Shown here piece after piece: positions 32,811 to 41,097 of a DNA stretch of 41,097 bases. Under the pieces are notes generated by a model, which saw only the letters and a program-made list of their open reading frames with translations, ran no database searches and was not told where the DNA came from. Made by a program: the position numbers and the translations under genes. Positions within the stretch are counted from its first letter, which is position 1; each line of letters starts with the position of its first letter. The stretch covers positions 1 through 41,097 of the forward strand of contig JAKSYS010000575.1 of NCBI GenBank assembly GCA_022925895.1, read 5' to 3'. Source of the DNA: Fragilaria crotonensis. Lineage: Eukaryota; Bacillariophyta; Fragilariophyceae; Fragilariales; Fragilariaceae.

Positions 32811-35138
32811 TTACCAGAGTATGTTATGCAACAACTCCTTCATCTTCGGTCCTGGCATTAACTTTGTCAAGATATCTGCCAAGTTCGTCTGTGTGTTTTC
32901 TTTTGCCACCCTGATGGTCCCGGCAGCAATCGCTTCGCGTACGCGGTGAAAGTTAATTGCAGCGTGCTTCTTCTTGAGTGTCGATTCAGGTCGGGAATTA
33001 GTCACAACTGCCGAATTATCACAAAACACGGAGCATTCCTCGGTTAGCGGAACACCCATCATCCGCAGTTTGTAACGTAGTCCCTCTATCATCTCAATCG
33101 ATAGTCGCATTGCAAGTAACTCTGAACCATACGTAGACGCCTCGACCGTATTCTGCCTCTTGGAAAACCAAAGTATCGGCGCTCGATTAACGAATATTAA
33201 GATCCCTGAATGTGACCTCCTTGTCTCTCTACACCCTGCGTGGTCAGCATCCACGAAACATGACATTGTGACATCCTTTCCACGTGGCGTCGGCATGTTT
33301 TCGGGTATTGCTTCGGCTGCGTCGGGGTAGAACTCGGACCAGTCACATTTGACGAATCGCTCACCTCGGAATGTCGGGATCGTATCGTCGAACACCATTG
33401 TCGATCTCGGATGATGCTTTAAGTATGCAAAAATATGGAAGACTTGTTCTAAATGTCCTTGTCGTGCCGATACCAAGTACCGCGACATTAACGACACCGG
33501 CATCAAAACATCAATCCTCCCAATTTCGCAAATCCATCTGAGGACGCCAATCAAACCTTGATAGTAGTTCAATTGTTTGCTCCCCAACTCCGCTGAAAGG
33601 TCTAACTCAGGCCGGTATCCACTTGCCAGCGGAGTCTTTGCATTTGGCAACAGTCTGAGATCGGCATCTTCAAGTTCCTTTTCCAGGTCGGCGATCGCCT
33701 TCTTCACGTATGAAGTTGACTCGAACGCCCACCGCACCTTATCGGGCTCGTCAGAATCTGGGATACGGAATTTCTTTATGTCAACGCCCAAATAAGTATC
33801 TGGTTCTTTAATGCTCCCGGGCTTCAAGGTAAAACGCTGTCCCAGGGCATCCATAAAGCCCTCCGGATCTATTCCTTGAAAAATCAAGTCGTCCACGTAC
33901 GATATGACGTACTCGTAGACTTTGTCCCCGTTCGGTTTGACCGCCGCTTTCATCCACAGATCAGGGTCAGCTTTCGACGACGCGAAGCCCAGTTCCCTTA
34001 AATTCTTAGCCAAGTAGTCGCGAAACGATCTTCCGCTCGATCTTAAGCCATAGAGAGCGCGATTATAGCTCTTTACCATTGTACTCAGGTCCTAATTGAT
34101 CAGTAAACTTAGTCCACACCTTTTCCTTATTCGGTGCCGCCAGGTAAGCATTTTGAATATCACACGACAAGAGGTCTAAATCGTTGAGAGCGGCCAAGAG
34201 GAAGAAGAGTCTCACCGTATCTCTGCTCACGACAGACGCAAACGTTTGTTCCTTCGTTGCCTCGGTCATATTGCCTCGCGCTACCAATCTGGCCTTTCTA
34301 GTAAGGTCCATTTTGATGTCGAAGACAAAATATGTATCAACGAACTCGTACCCAGGTGGAACTTTTGTGTCGTCGTCTTCGATAAACTCGAATGCAGGGA
34401 AAACGTTCCGAATCTCTTTTTCGATCGCCTTCGTCCAGAAATCCGTTCCCGTTCTCTTGTCGATCGCTAACGCATGGGCGACACTTTTCGGGAGTTCTAA
34501 TCCGTATTTGTGTGAAACCGACCAATATTTCGACTTGACCTTTTTTAGAATCCTTTCTCGTTTCTTGAGTACAAATGGAACCCACCATCGGAACGCTGGT
34601 TCGTTTGACAGGTTGTTTGTAACGGCGTAGTCGGCAACTTGAACTGGGTAAGAGTCCTTTAAATCTGCCAGCGGTACCCAAGTACTGGAACCGTCTTTCC
34701 ATTCGACTAATAGGCGCCAGCCCTTTGTCGTTCTCTTTGGTTTCGGTCCAGTCTTGGTAGAGTAGTACGCCTCGTCCTCTCGTAGCGCACTATGACTCTT
34801 TCGTGGTCAACGATCTCCTGCATCACTTGCAAGCGTCGACCATCGTCATCTATTTGCGAGTATAAACACTCAGCAATTAGATTCGCAGTGTATGTCTCCT
34901 CCGTCCCGTCCTCGAAACACACAAGGTATTCGCGGGAATCCAATAAAGGATTTGGGTTTGACGATCCAATTGGCTTTCCGTCATGATCTCTTTTTCGGCT
35001 TTTCACGGTGCCGCGAAGGATATCTCCGCCGCGGTCGGTTACTATCTCAGCAGTTAAGTACTGATCAAAAGCCTCCGGGGTATAATCATCAGCGTCGGAG
35101 CGTCGGAATTCTCCTCCGTCCTCCGTTGCGTCATTCAA
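32811..35138 (-). CDS. Copia reverse transcriptase and RNase H (with post-integrase linker), frame-broken
   Basis: From 35138 a linker carries EYLVCFEDGTEETYTANLIA, then GWRLLVEWKDGSSTWVPL in another frame, which resembles a chromo-like tail. The RT begins with a WTKAIEKE motif, then ARLVARG (about 34280), DIQNAYLAAPNKEKVW (about 34160), ALYGLRSSGR (about 34060) and the catalytic SYVDDLIF (about 33900). RNase H is at about 33270-32850, with CFVDADHAG, YGSELLAMR, SVFCDNSAVV and a C-terminal tail ending at 32811. The 422-codon stretch 34079-32811 is unbroken; at least three frame changes lie upstream between 35138 and 34079. Confidence 0.88.
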
Positions 35139-35151
35139 GTCCCCGAAGATG

Positions 35152-36270
35152 TCAACCAGGGAAACTGATTTTCACCAAGCTCTTCCGCCACCTCCTCGTT
35201 TGTCCGCTTATCCCTATCTTCTCTTCTATCGATTCCAACAATTCCGCGATCTCCTCCCTTCGATCTGCACGTTCATCAGGTGTTAGGGCCCAGAACGTGC
35301 TCCTCACGATTGGCTTTGCCGACTTCGGTAACAGGAACGCTGCGTCCCCGCCACCATAATCTTCTGCTGGCCCTAACCAGCATGCCAACTTCCGCTCGTT
35401 GTCATTGTCGAGGTAAGAAATAACTTCGTACCAACCATGCATAACGTAGAGCGAAATATCTGGTGTCCACCCATGGACCTGTTCGAAGGCAGAGCGTCCT
35501 TGTAGATCCGGATGTGTCCCCGCAACGAAGGATCTGATCCTTGCGCAAAGGTTGACGAGATAATTCCAGAGTCTTCTTGGTGATCGCGTCTTGTCTTGGA
35601 ATCTTCGGATCATCCTCTTCAACTCTCTGATGTCCAATTCAGCCTTGTTCTGAAACGGTGAATAGGGTTCCGTGTACTTCGGATCAATTGAATACTTCCG
35701 GATCCTCTTCTTCCACTCGCCCCATCCTTCCATTGTGGCGTCGTTATCGCACAACAATACTTCTGGAATTCCCACTTTCTTGACAAAATCATCTAGCGCA
35801 TAGATTGACTCGTTCTTACGCTCCATCGGGTAAGCCTTCGTGTATCCCCGGCCATTCCCAATAATGTGAGCATATCGTTGCGAATCAATTGATTTGATCT
35901 TCGGTTCCATTATGTCGGCGTAAAACATCCCCCTCAACCTTGGATAGCGCAGATGTGCCATCTGAGTTTTAAAACGTCGCGTCGCTGGATTCGGTATCGA
36001 CCGGATTCCTTGTTGGGTGGTCACCTTCAAGGAGTTCTTTGCCGTCTCTAATCCAACCATCCAGCGTCGTGCCACATTTTCTGGGGTTACATCGGAAGTC
36101 ACATCTCCAGTTCGTATCGCCGCAATGCCAATCTCCTCCGAGCTCGCATCCGCTGTCGTCGTAAGTGCTGCGACCCTTCGCAGTATCGGGTCGGTCTGAT
36201 TCAGCAGATTTACTTCGTTTGCGATTTGCATTTCGAAGGGAACTGGCTCGCTGCAAGAACCTGCATGCAA
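35152..36270 (-). CDS. Copia integrase region
   Basis: A 372-codon open stretch. The catalytic core shows an Asp in GMFYADIMEPKIKS (about 35925), LLCDNDATMEGW (about 35745) and a glutamate in YSPFQNKAELDIRELKRM (about 35650): the D, D-35-E triad of retroviral-type integrases. The N-terminal zinc-binding part is poorly preserved (only an HLRYP-like remnant was noted). Frame breaks lie before it (between the protease frame and 36270) and after it at about 35150. Confidence 0.85.
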   Translation of the reverse strand: MHAGSCSEPVPFEMQIANEVNLLNQTDPILRRVAALTTTADASSEEIGIAAIRTGDVTSDVTPENVARRWMVGLETAKNSLKVTTQQGIRSIPNPATRRFKTQMAHLRYPRLRGMFYADIMEPKIKSIDSQRYAHIIGNGRGYTKAYPMERKNESIYALDDFVKKVGIPEVLLCDNDATMEGWGEWKKRIRKYSIDPKYTEPYSPFQNKAELDIRELKRMIRRFQDKTRSPRRLWNYLVNLCARIRSFVAGTHPDLQGRSAFEQVHGWTPDISLYVMHGWYEVISYLDNDNERKLACWLGPAEDYGGGDAAFLLPKSAKPIVRSTFWALTPDERADRREEIAELLESIEEKIGISGQTRRWRKSLVKISFPG

Positions 36271-36357
36271 CTCTTGATCTTCTGTTTCGTTGCCTTGGAG
36301 TGTAGGACCTTCAAGCGCCTTGCTCGCAAGTTCGTAATCTCCTCTTCGTCTTCGGAG

Positions 36358-36915
36358 TCAACACATCCTCCTCCGCGAGCGAGCGCGAAGGTGTGGGAAT
36401 CCACTCAACGTCGGAGGTGAGTTCGACATGCAGGGCAGTATTATCAAGCTCGTCTTGGGTTGGGGTCTCGAATCAAAGCCGGCAACAACTCCTTCGAGGG
36501 TAAAAGGGATTCGTAGGGGTTCGGACGGAACGAGAATACCGAATATCGAGTCAGGTGCATGTTGCCTGTGTCGTTCGTCGACGTGGACATCGTTGTCCCG
36601 GAGCTGGTTAGGGGAAAGTAACGAAAATGGTAAGGAGTCTCCGAAGTAAAGAGCTTCGTTAATGATTATCACATACGTGGCCCCGGAAGTCGGACAATCG
36701 TAGGCCGTTGCAACCGTTGCGATAGGAATCTGCTTCGACGGGTAATCAGGCGAATAAGCCTCGACCTCAGCTGATCTCCCGGTATACTCGAGAACCACGC
36801 AATTACTTCCTGCCACGCATGTGTCGGCGTGAGAGTCCATCTCGCACCGACCCGAACGATGACACTCTCCGTGTATTGCATTGTAATCCACTGAGTATAC
36901 CTCCCGCGAAACCAT
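36358..36915 (-). CDS. Copia aspartic protease region
   Basis: Contains CEMDSHADTCVAG (about 36830), the D-S-H-A-D-T variant of the retropepsin D-T/S-G motif common in diatom and some fungal copia elements. FGDSLPFSLLSPNQLRDNDV follows, typical of the protease C-terminal segment. The natural continuation (LHVELTSDVEW-like, about 36430-36400) is in another frame, so an indel lies near 36440. Confidence 0.82.
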   Translation of the reverse strand: MVSREVYSVDYNAIHGECHRSGRCEMDSHADTCVAGSNCVVLEYTGRSAEVEAYSPDYPSKQIPIATVATAYDCPTSGATYVIIINEALYFGDSLPFSLLSPNQLRDNDVHVDERHRQHAPDSIFGILVPSEPLRIPFTLEGVVAGFDSRPQPKTSLIILPCMSNSPPTLSGFPHLRARSRRRMC

Positions 36916-36933
36916 CGCAACGGTTCTGCATTG

Positions 36934-38302
36934 TCAGGCCTTATCCAGCTTCTGCTTCTTCTTGTGAGCGCCGCGACCGAATTCCTTCCCGGCCGCTTCA
37001 TCTGCGCTTGACTCATGGTCATCATCGCCATCATTGTCGTTTCCCTTTGCCAGTTTCTTCATCTCGTTCTTCAACTCCTCCTTGATTTGTTTCTTTAAAG
37101 CGGCCACGGATCTCTTGCCTTTCTTGTCTCCCCACTCCTTAAGCTGGTCTTTTTGCTCCTGGCTCAGAAGTCGGAAGATCTTTGGCGGGTAATATTTATT
37201 CTCTAACTTAAAACCCTTTGGCAACTTCCTGCCTTCGCCGTCTTATCCGTCTTCTCACCGCTCTTCACGCCCGAAATGTTCCTTTCCTTACTTCTCTCGA
37301 GGGTTGCCCTGTTTTCCACGGTCGTCGACAGGTATTGCTGACATGCCTGGAAATTGTTCAGCAGCTTGGGATCGCCAAGCACCACTGAGACGGCAGATTC
37401 CAATTTCGGATCGGTAATTCCCTTGAGAAAATCAGCAACTTTCTTGGATTCGGGGACGGCCTCGGTTGGATCACAATCAAGGATTTCATTGTGAGCGGTC
37501 TGGTGGACATTGATAAAATCTTGGAATTTATACTGGCGACGCGACCCACTGTAGGACGCGTTCGCGATCGACGCGTAGGCTTTGTTCTTACGTGTGATCT
37601 TGGACGCGGTGCCTTCACACTGCGTCTTCAATGCCAAGTACGCCTTCCGACCGTCCTGCGACCTCTCGAATTTCTTGATGTATGACCACCTTCTCCGTTT
37701 ACGACAAATGTCTTCAATTCCCGATAGAATCGAGGGTTATCCAATTCGTAATGTCGTCCCTCGAGTACCGTCGCTTCAATAAGGTACTCCATTGGACTTC
37801 AAAGTCCGCTGGATCAAGAACATTCTCTGGCGCTTCCTTTCGTCCCTGGTGAGGTAAACGAGTGGGATCTTCGCAGCACTAAGGATTTGACGAAGGTAAT
37901 TCTGGAAGGACTCATTCCACAATGCCCAGTTGACCAACTTCTTAAGACTGTCAGGCTTGGATGCATCTTCGTCTTTGCTGCCTCCTTCTGTTCCTGGTAT
38001 TCTTGGCACTTGGCCGTGAACTCAGGAACCTTGTCAGCTGTGAAACTTTCGGGGTTCGCTTCGAACCCGGTCCGCTTGCGCTCATCCGCCCAGAAACGGA
38101 AGCCTTTCAAGTTCTTCACTGCGATGAATGGCATCGTAACGTTGCCTGCTCCTCGCGGTGCAGATCTAGCAACACTCCTGGCAATCGAGTCGAGATCCGA
38201 CTCAGTTGCGAGCATCAAGTCATTCGGGGTTGCAAATCCCTGAGCAATCAACCACGTGACAGTCGGGGCGTTAAAGCCGCATCGTTGGAGGGCAGCGTTC
38301 AT
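36934..38302 (-). CDS. Copia Gag region, frame-broken
   Basis: The first good ATG is at 38302 (MNAALQRCGFNAPTVTWL). The sequence then runs through three frames: NVTMPFIAVKNLKGFRFWADER, then WALWNESFQNYLRQILSAAKIP (37776-38009), then ALKTQCEGTASKI and the C-terminal Lys/Glu-rich PKGFKLENKYYPPKIFRLLS part (36934-37224). W-x-x-W-x-x-x-F-x-x-Y/N-L and YLTRDE match stramenopile copia Gag. No CCHC zinc knuckle is visible. The last frame ends at a TGA at 36934-36936 and the protease resumes in that same frame. Confidence 0.75.
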
Positions 38303-38703
38303 GGTCGAGATATCGGTTCGGTGTGGTCTTGTGTGAAAATTCCTAAAGAAACAAGCAAGGGTATACAAGGGTGAAAAACCGGGAATACCAACGCCTTCAG
38401 AGTGCCAACATTTATGCCGATCGGATAATGACTTGCCTTAATCACATTTAGGAGATTTGTTGCGAATCGGTCTTTGAGAGACTGATTCGTTCCGTGCCAC
38501 GGTCATTTACTTATCCGTATGGCACGTCTATCGTAGTATTGCGGTCTTTCGGGTATGAGAACACTCCCTACGCAATTTCTCATCAATTCCCGACGTAATC
38601 TGCTCAACATCGTTTCATCACATGCGGCCATTCTTAGCCATGATGAAATGATCAACCGGTGATCTCCATACTACCGATCGGATGGCGCCATTCATGTCAT
38701 TGA

Positions 38704-38722
38704 GCCGTTGGGTCTGATAAAC
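38704..38722 (-). promoter_or_regulatory. Putative primer-binding site of the copia element
   Basis: Immediately inside the 5' LTR (right copy) the element strand reads GTTTATCAGACCC. TATCAGA is shared with the initiator-methionine tRNA 3' end complement used by many copia elements (TGGTATCAGAGC). The match is partial. Confidence 0.45.
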
Positions 38723-38940
38723 TGTTAATCCTACAAGTAGATCATCCTTGCAGGAAAGCATGTCTTGATTCAGTTATGAATTATCTAAAACATAGAAAAG
38801 TGAGCATTACCTTGTTCGGAGTCATCCTTCAATCCCGAGTCGTACTGTGCAGATGTAGTACCGTATAATGGTACTTGATACTTGATACATGATTCATAGC
38901 ATCCTGAATGATACAGTACCGGTAGCTTGTAATATCAACA
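38723..38940 (-). repeat. Copia 5' LTR (right copy)
   Basis: 218 bp, same start (TGTTAATCC) and end (ATCAACA) as the left copy with no difference noticed. On the element strand this is the 5' LTR and should hold the element's promoter. It contains GTAC words (AGTACCGTATAATGGTACTT) like those of host intergenic DNA. Confidence 0.93.
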
Positions 38941-39341
38941 TACTACTAGTAGTAGGAGTGCATCGCAAGTTCTTGGAGTGAGTGGTAGTACGTAGTAGAT
39001 GCTACTACATGGTAGTACAAGGTACTGGCACATACTACCGGTATGTCATACCCACCACCACCATTGGTCGCAGCTCGCCGGTACAGTGCATGTACTTGCA
39101 CTGGGTATGTACAGCAAGTCGCAACACCGAATTCCTTGTTCGTCACAGGTCACAGGTCACAGCTCACAGCTGATCAGCTGATCTACTCGCCTACCGGTAG
39201 AAAATGCAAGCAGGAAGCCATCTCCTTCCCTGACCCTTCTCTTGTCCCTCGTGTCTAATTGGATGCTCCCATCTATTCATTCTCGATCATTTGACGTGTA
39301 CTCGAGTAGTGTTGAAATATCAAGCAGCAGGGCGAGAGAAA
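38941..39341. other. Region between retrotransposon and Sec20-like gene
   Basis: About 400 bp serving as the upstream region of the gene at 39342. It starts with TACTACTAGTAGTAGGAG and has TACTAC/GTAGTA words and GGTCACAGGTCACAGCTCACAGCTG direct repeats at about 39147-39178. No gene. Confidence 0.5.
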
Positions 39342-39698
39342 ATGTCGAGCCCATTCAAGACTCCAACGAAACGCAAGAAGCAGCCCACGTCGACGGCGGA
39401 TGAAGCACGATCTATTACCAAATCGCTTCGACGAACACAAGCTTTGCTGTCTCAAGAATTGGAGCGGGTGTCGCATGTTTCCGAAGCGATAGACGAGGAC
39501 GGAAAGTTGTTGCAGAAAACCAAGACACAGCAGCACATTATGAACGACACTGCAAAAGACGCGAACGCGGCATTGCGAAATCTGCAGTTGCAGCAGCGCA
39601 AGGAGACGTTGGTGTTGATGACAGCAGTTTTCTTCTTTTATGCGGTGGCACTCTATGTACTATGGACTCGAATTCGCATTCCATTTCTGCTCTGGTAG
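39342..39698 (+). CDS. SEC20: Sec20/BNIP1-type SNARE, short form
   Basis: 118 residues from the ATG at 39342 (AAAATGTCGAGC context). The frame extends 17 codons further up to another ATG at 39291, but that region is less protein-like. Residues 23-88 form a SNARE-type helix with SLRRTQALLSQELERVSHV and HIMNDTAKDANAALRNLQ. A C-terminal anchor FFFYAVALYVLWTRI leads to RIPFLLW at the end. The RTQ-LL-xEL-xRV start and the R-I-P after the TM are typical of Sec20 (PF03908), an ER Qb-SNARE for Golgi-to-ER retrograde transport. It is much shorter than animal or yeast Sec20, lacking most of the cytosolic N-terminus, as compact protist forms can be. Use1 or another tail-anchored SNARE is the alternative. 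Confidence 0.75.
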   Translation: MSSPFKTPTKRKKQPTSTADEARSITKSLRRTQALLSQELERVSHVSEAIDEDGKLLQKTKTQQHIMNDTAKDANAALRNLQLQQRKETLVLMTAVFFFYAVALYVLWTRIRIPFLLW

Positions 39699-40165
39699 GC
39701 CCGACATGGTTACACAAACCCTCGGTGACCATCCCATTGTTTGGGGTATGTCTCATAACCCAGAATCATTGTGGTGACAATGTGTCACAACTCGCTACGC
39801 GGATAGAAGCTATGATCATGACATGATGCATTGTAATGTGTATCATGGAGGATGACAGGTTGCACTTTGGAAATAAGTTGGAAGCCCGTGGAGTTAGAAA
39901 ATGTCCCCCCATTTGGCGTGCAGATGAAAGTCGAGTGCATGGAAACGTTTGGAGTCGTCCCAGTGACGGCGCCTCTGAGATTCTGCCGCGGGTGTGACTC
40001 CTGGCTCAAGTCTCTGCTGGTGACGCCCACGCACCGTTTTTGGCGATTATGATCTATGTGGCAGTAGGCTAGTGATGAAACACAACGAAAAACTAACAAA
40101 TGGTCCTCCAAGTGTTATTGATTCCTATCCAATTCCGTAGTCTTAGCAGACGAGTGCTACTTGTC
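39699..40165. other. Convergent intergenic region
   Basis: About 470 bp between convergent stops (Sec20-like and PGR5). Short ORFs on both strands overlap each other and show no family features. Presumed 3' UTRs. Confidence 0.5.
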
Positions 40166-40760
40166 TTACACAAGGAATCCCAAAGTATCACCATTGGTCT
40201 TGGCGATCTTGATCAACTTTGTGCGCAAATGGTAGGCTCCCACCCATGAACAGAAGTCACCAATTGCTTGCGAGTGGAGCGAAATTGCTTTACCACGAAT
40301 TTTGTTGAGCTTCTCGTTTCCCAAACCCAATTTGGCCACATAGACGACAGGAGAAGATGCCAAACTTGGCCATGGAACCCATCTGCAAAGCGCTCGCGGG
40401 TACTTCGTGGAGCTGACTTCGTCAAGAAGTTGTTGTGGTGTGCGTGTGCTGATGATCGTTGAGAAACGATGAAGGCTGATCCTGTTGATTAAGAGAAGAA
40501 TTTATGTGAGAACATATTGGTTTTGGATGCCGTCTCTGTGGGGTTCAGTGATGCCAGGATTTGCGACCCAACACCCTATGACTACTGTAGCGTAGTAGTA
40601 CCACACTGGAGGTCGTCGGCAAGTTTAGGTCGTGCGTGATGTTCAGATCATGCATCGTACCTCCGTTAACACCACCAAGGGCCATTTGCGAAGGAATGCT
40701 AAATGCATTCGTGGTAACAAGGAGAATGGAAAGAAGCAAGGCAAAGATTTGAGACTTCAT
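40166..40760 (-). CDS. PGR5: PGR5, plastid cyclic electron flow protein, with bipartite targeting leader
   Basis: PGR5 supports cyclic electron flow around photosystem I and generation of the thylakoid proton gradient. The C-terminal exon (40382-40166) ends with LNKIRGKAISLHSQAIGDF, RTKLIKIAKTNGDTLGFL and the stop, the most conserved part of PGR5 (RGKAIxLHSQ..., LGFL-end). Exon 1 starts at the ATG at 40760 in a CACCATG context and encodes MKSQIFALLLSILLVTTNAF: a signal peptide with A|F at the cleavage point, as needed for diatom plastid import. An intron is inferred, with an acceptor TTTGCAG at about 40383. The donor is uncertain (candidates between about 40640 and 40570) and the phase does not fit the obvious ones, so another one-base error may be present. 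The exon 1 frame unspliced stops at 40545. Confidence 0.78.
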
Positions 40761-41097
40761 GGTGTTGCACTGCCCAAGATCGCTCCTTATGGGAATGCAA
40801 TTTGCAACCGATGAGCCTCTTGCATGCGTTTTTGTTTTCATGCTGTATGACGAGAGTCTGCGCGGTGACGTTACAATTTGCTAATCAGTACTCGTATCGA
40901 AGGTCGTACTGGCTACTATTATGCTTACTGTGTATGATAACGTAATGCTACTGGTACGATACGATGTGTCCATCCAAGCACTGTACTGTCGTACCGGAGA
41001 CCATGTCAGTGGTCAGTACTCTTGTCGTCTCGTCCGTCGGTCGTACTAGTAGTACAACCTACAAGTTAGCTCAAGCTCATCCTCAAACGAATTCAAG
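40761..41097. other. Upstream region of PGR5 to window end
   Basis: No gene seen. GTAC and TACTG words resume at 40885-41060 (GGTCGTACTGGCTACTA, CGTACTAGTAGTACAACC). Likely the PGR5 promoter and intergenic DNA. Confidence 0.45.

Larger units (their letters stand above)
32410..38940 (-). mobile_element. Full-length Ty1/copia LTR retrotransposon (diatom CoDi-like)
   Basis: 6,531 bp bounded by two 218-bp LTRs that look identical over their full length and have TGTT...AACA ends. Direct TACT tetranucleotides flank it (32406-32409 and 38941-38944), a plausible target duplication. The coding order on the minus strand is gag, protease, integrase, reverse transcriptase, RNase H; integrase before RT defines copia. 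A tRNA-initiator-Met-like PBS abuts the 5' LTR. Identical LTRs mean a very recent insertion, yet the internal frames are repeatedly broken. It lies between the eRF3 stop (140 bp away) and the Sec20-like gene (about 400 bp away). Confidence 0.93.

Noticed and set aside
136-41097. Programmed frameshifting or an altered genetic code explaining the many frame breaks
   Set aside because: Breaks occur at varied homopolymers with no common slippery site or stop context, and several genes in the same window are read straight through.

Overview
The window is nuclear DNA of a photosynthetic stramenopile, most likely a diatom and probably a pennate one. The evidence: a Ty1/copia element with the DSHADT-type protease typical of diatom copia elements; a PGR5 gene whose first exon encodes a signal peptide ending A|F, the motif used for import into complex red-lineage plastids; a Pro/Ser-rich secreted beta-helix membrane protein; compact genes with few, short introns; and intergenic DNA saturated with GTAC-centred palindromes. 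No tRNA, rRNA, CRISPR or prokaryotic operon structure was seen.

Layout. 136-3558 (+): surface glycoprotein with a duplicated beta-helix region, one TM segment and a charged tail. 4554-5960 and 7077-8449 (+): tandem pair of TauE/SafE-family transporters. 8531-10607 (-): unrecognised protein with a glycine-rich hydrophobic segment and a helical C-terminus. 11765-15435: hAT transposase remnant followed by about 12-13 copies of a ~190-bp tandem repeat. 15870-19414: a bounded PIF/Harbinger transposon with 46-bp terminal inverted repeats, a TGA target duplication, a DDE transposase and a convergent SAP-like partner gene. 19495-22080: older transposon debris, including a gag-like piece. 22081-24880 (-): large protein with a region resembling class II (edema factor/CyaA/ExoY-type) nucleotidyl cyclases. 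25572-26309 (+): CIA30-domain protein. 26808-29497 (-): PH, coiled-coil and PDZ-like protein. 30491-32270 (+): translation termination factor eRF3. 32410-38940: full-length copia retrotransposon (- strand) with two identical 218-bp LTRs, inserted between eRF3 and the next gene. 39342-39698 (+): Sec20-type SNARE. 40166-40760 (-): PGR5.

A property of the whole window matters for reading it. Most long genes are interrupted by single-base frame breaks, usually a base missing from a short homopolymer, while the protein on either side remains well conserved. eRF3 alone has about twelve. The simplest reading is residual error in a long-read assembly rather than wholesale pseudogenisation, so such loci are given as single genes with the breaks noted. 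The host genes are housekeeping, photosynthesis and membrane functions with no evident shared pathway. Their close spacing is interrupted only by the transposon blocks.
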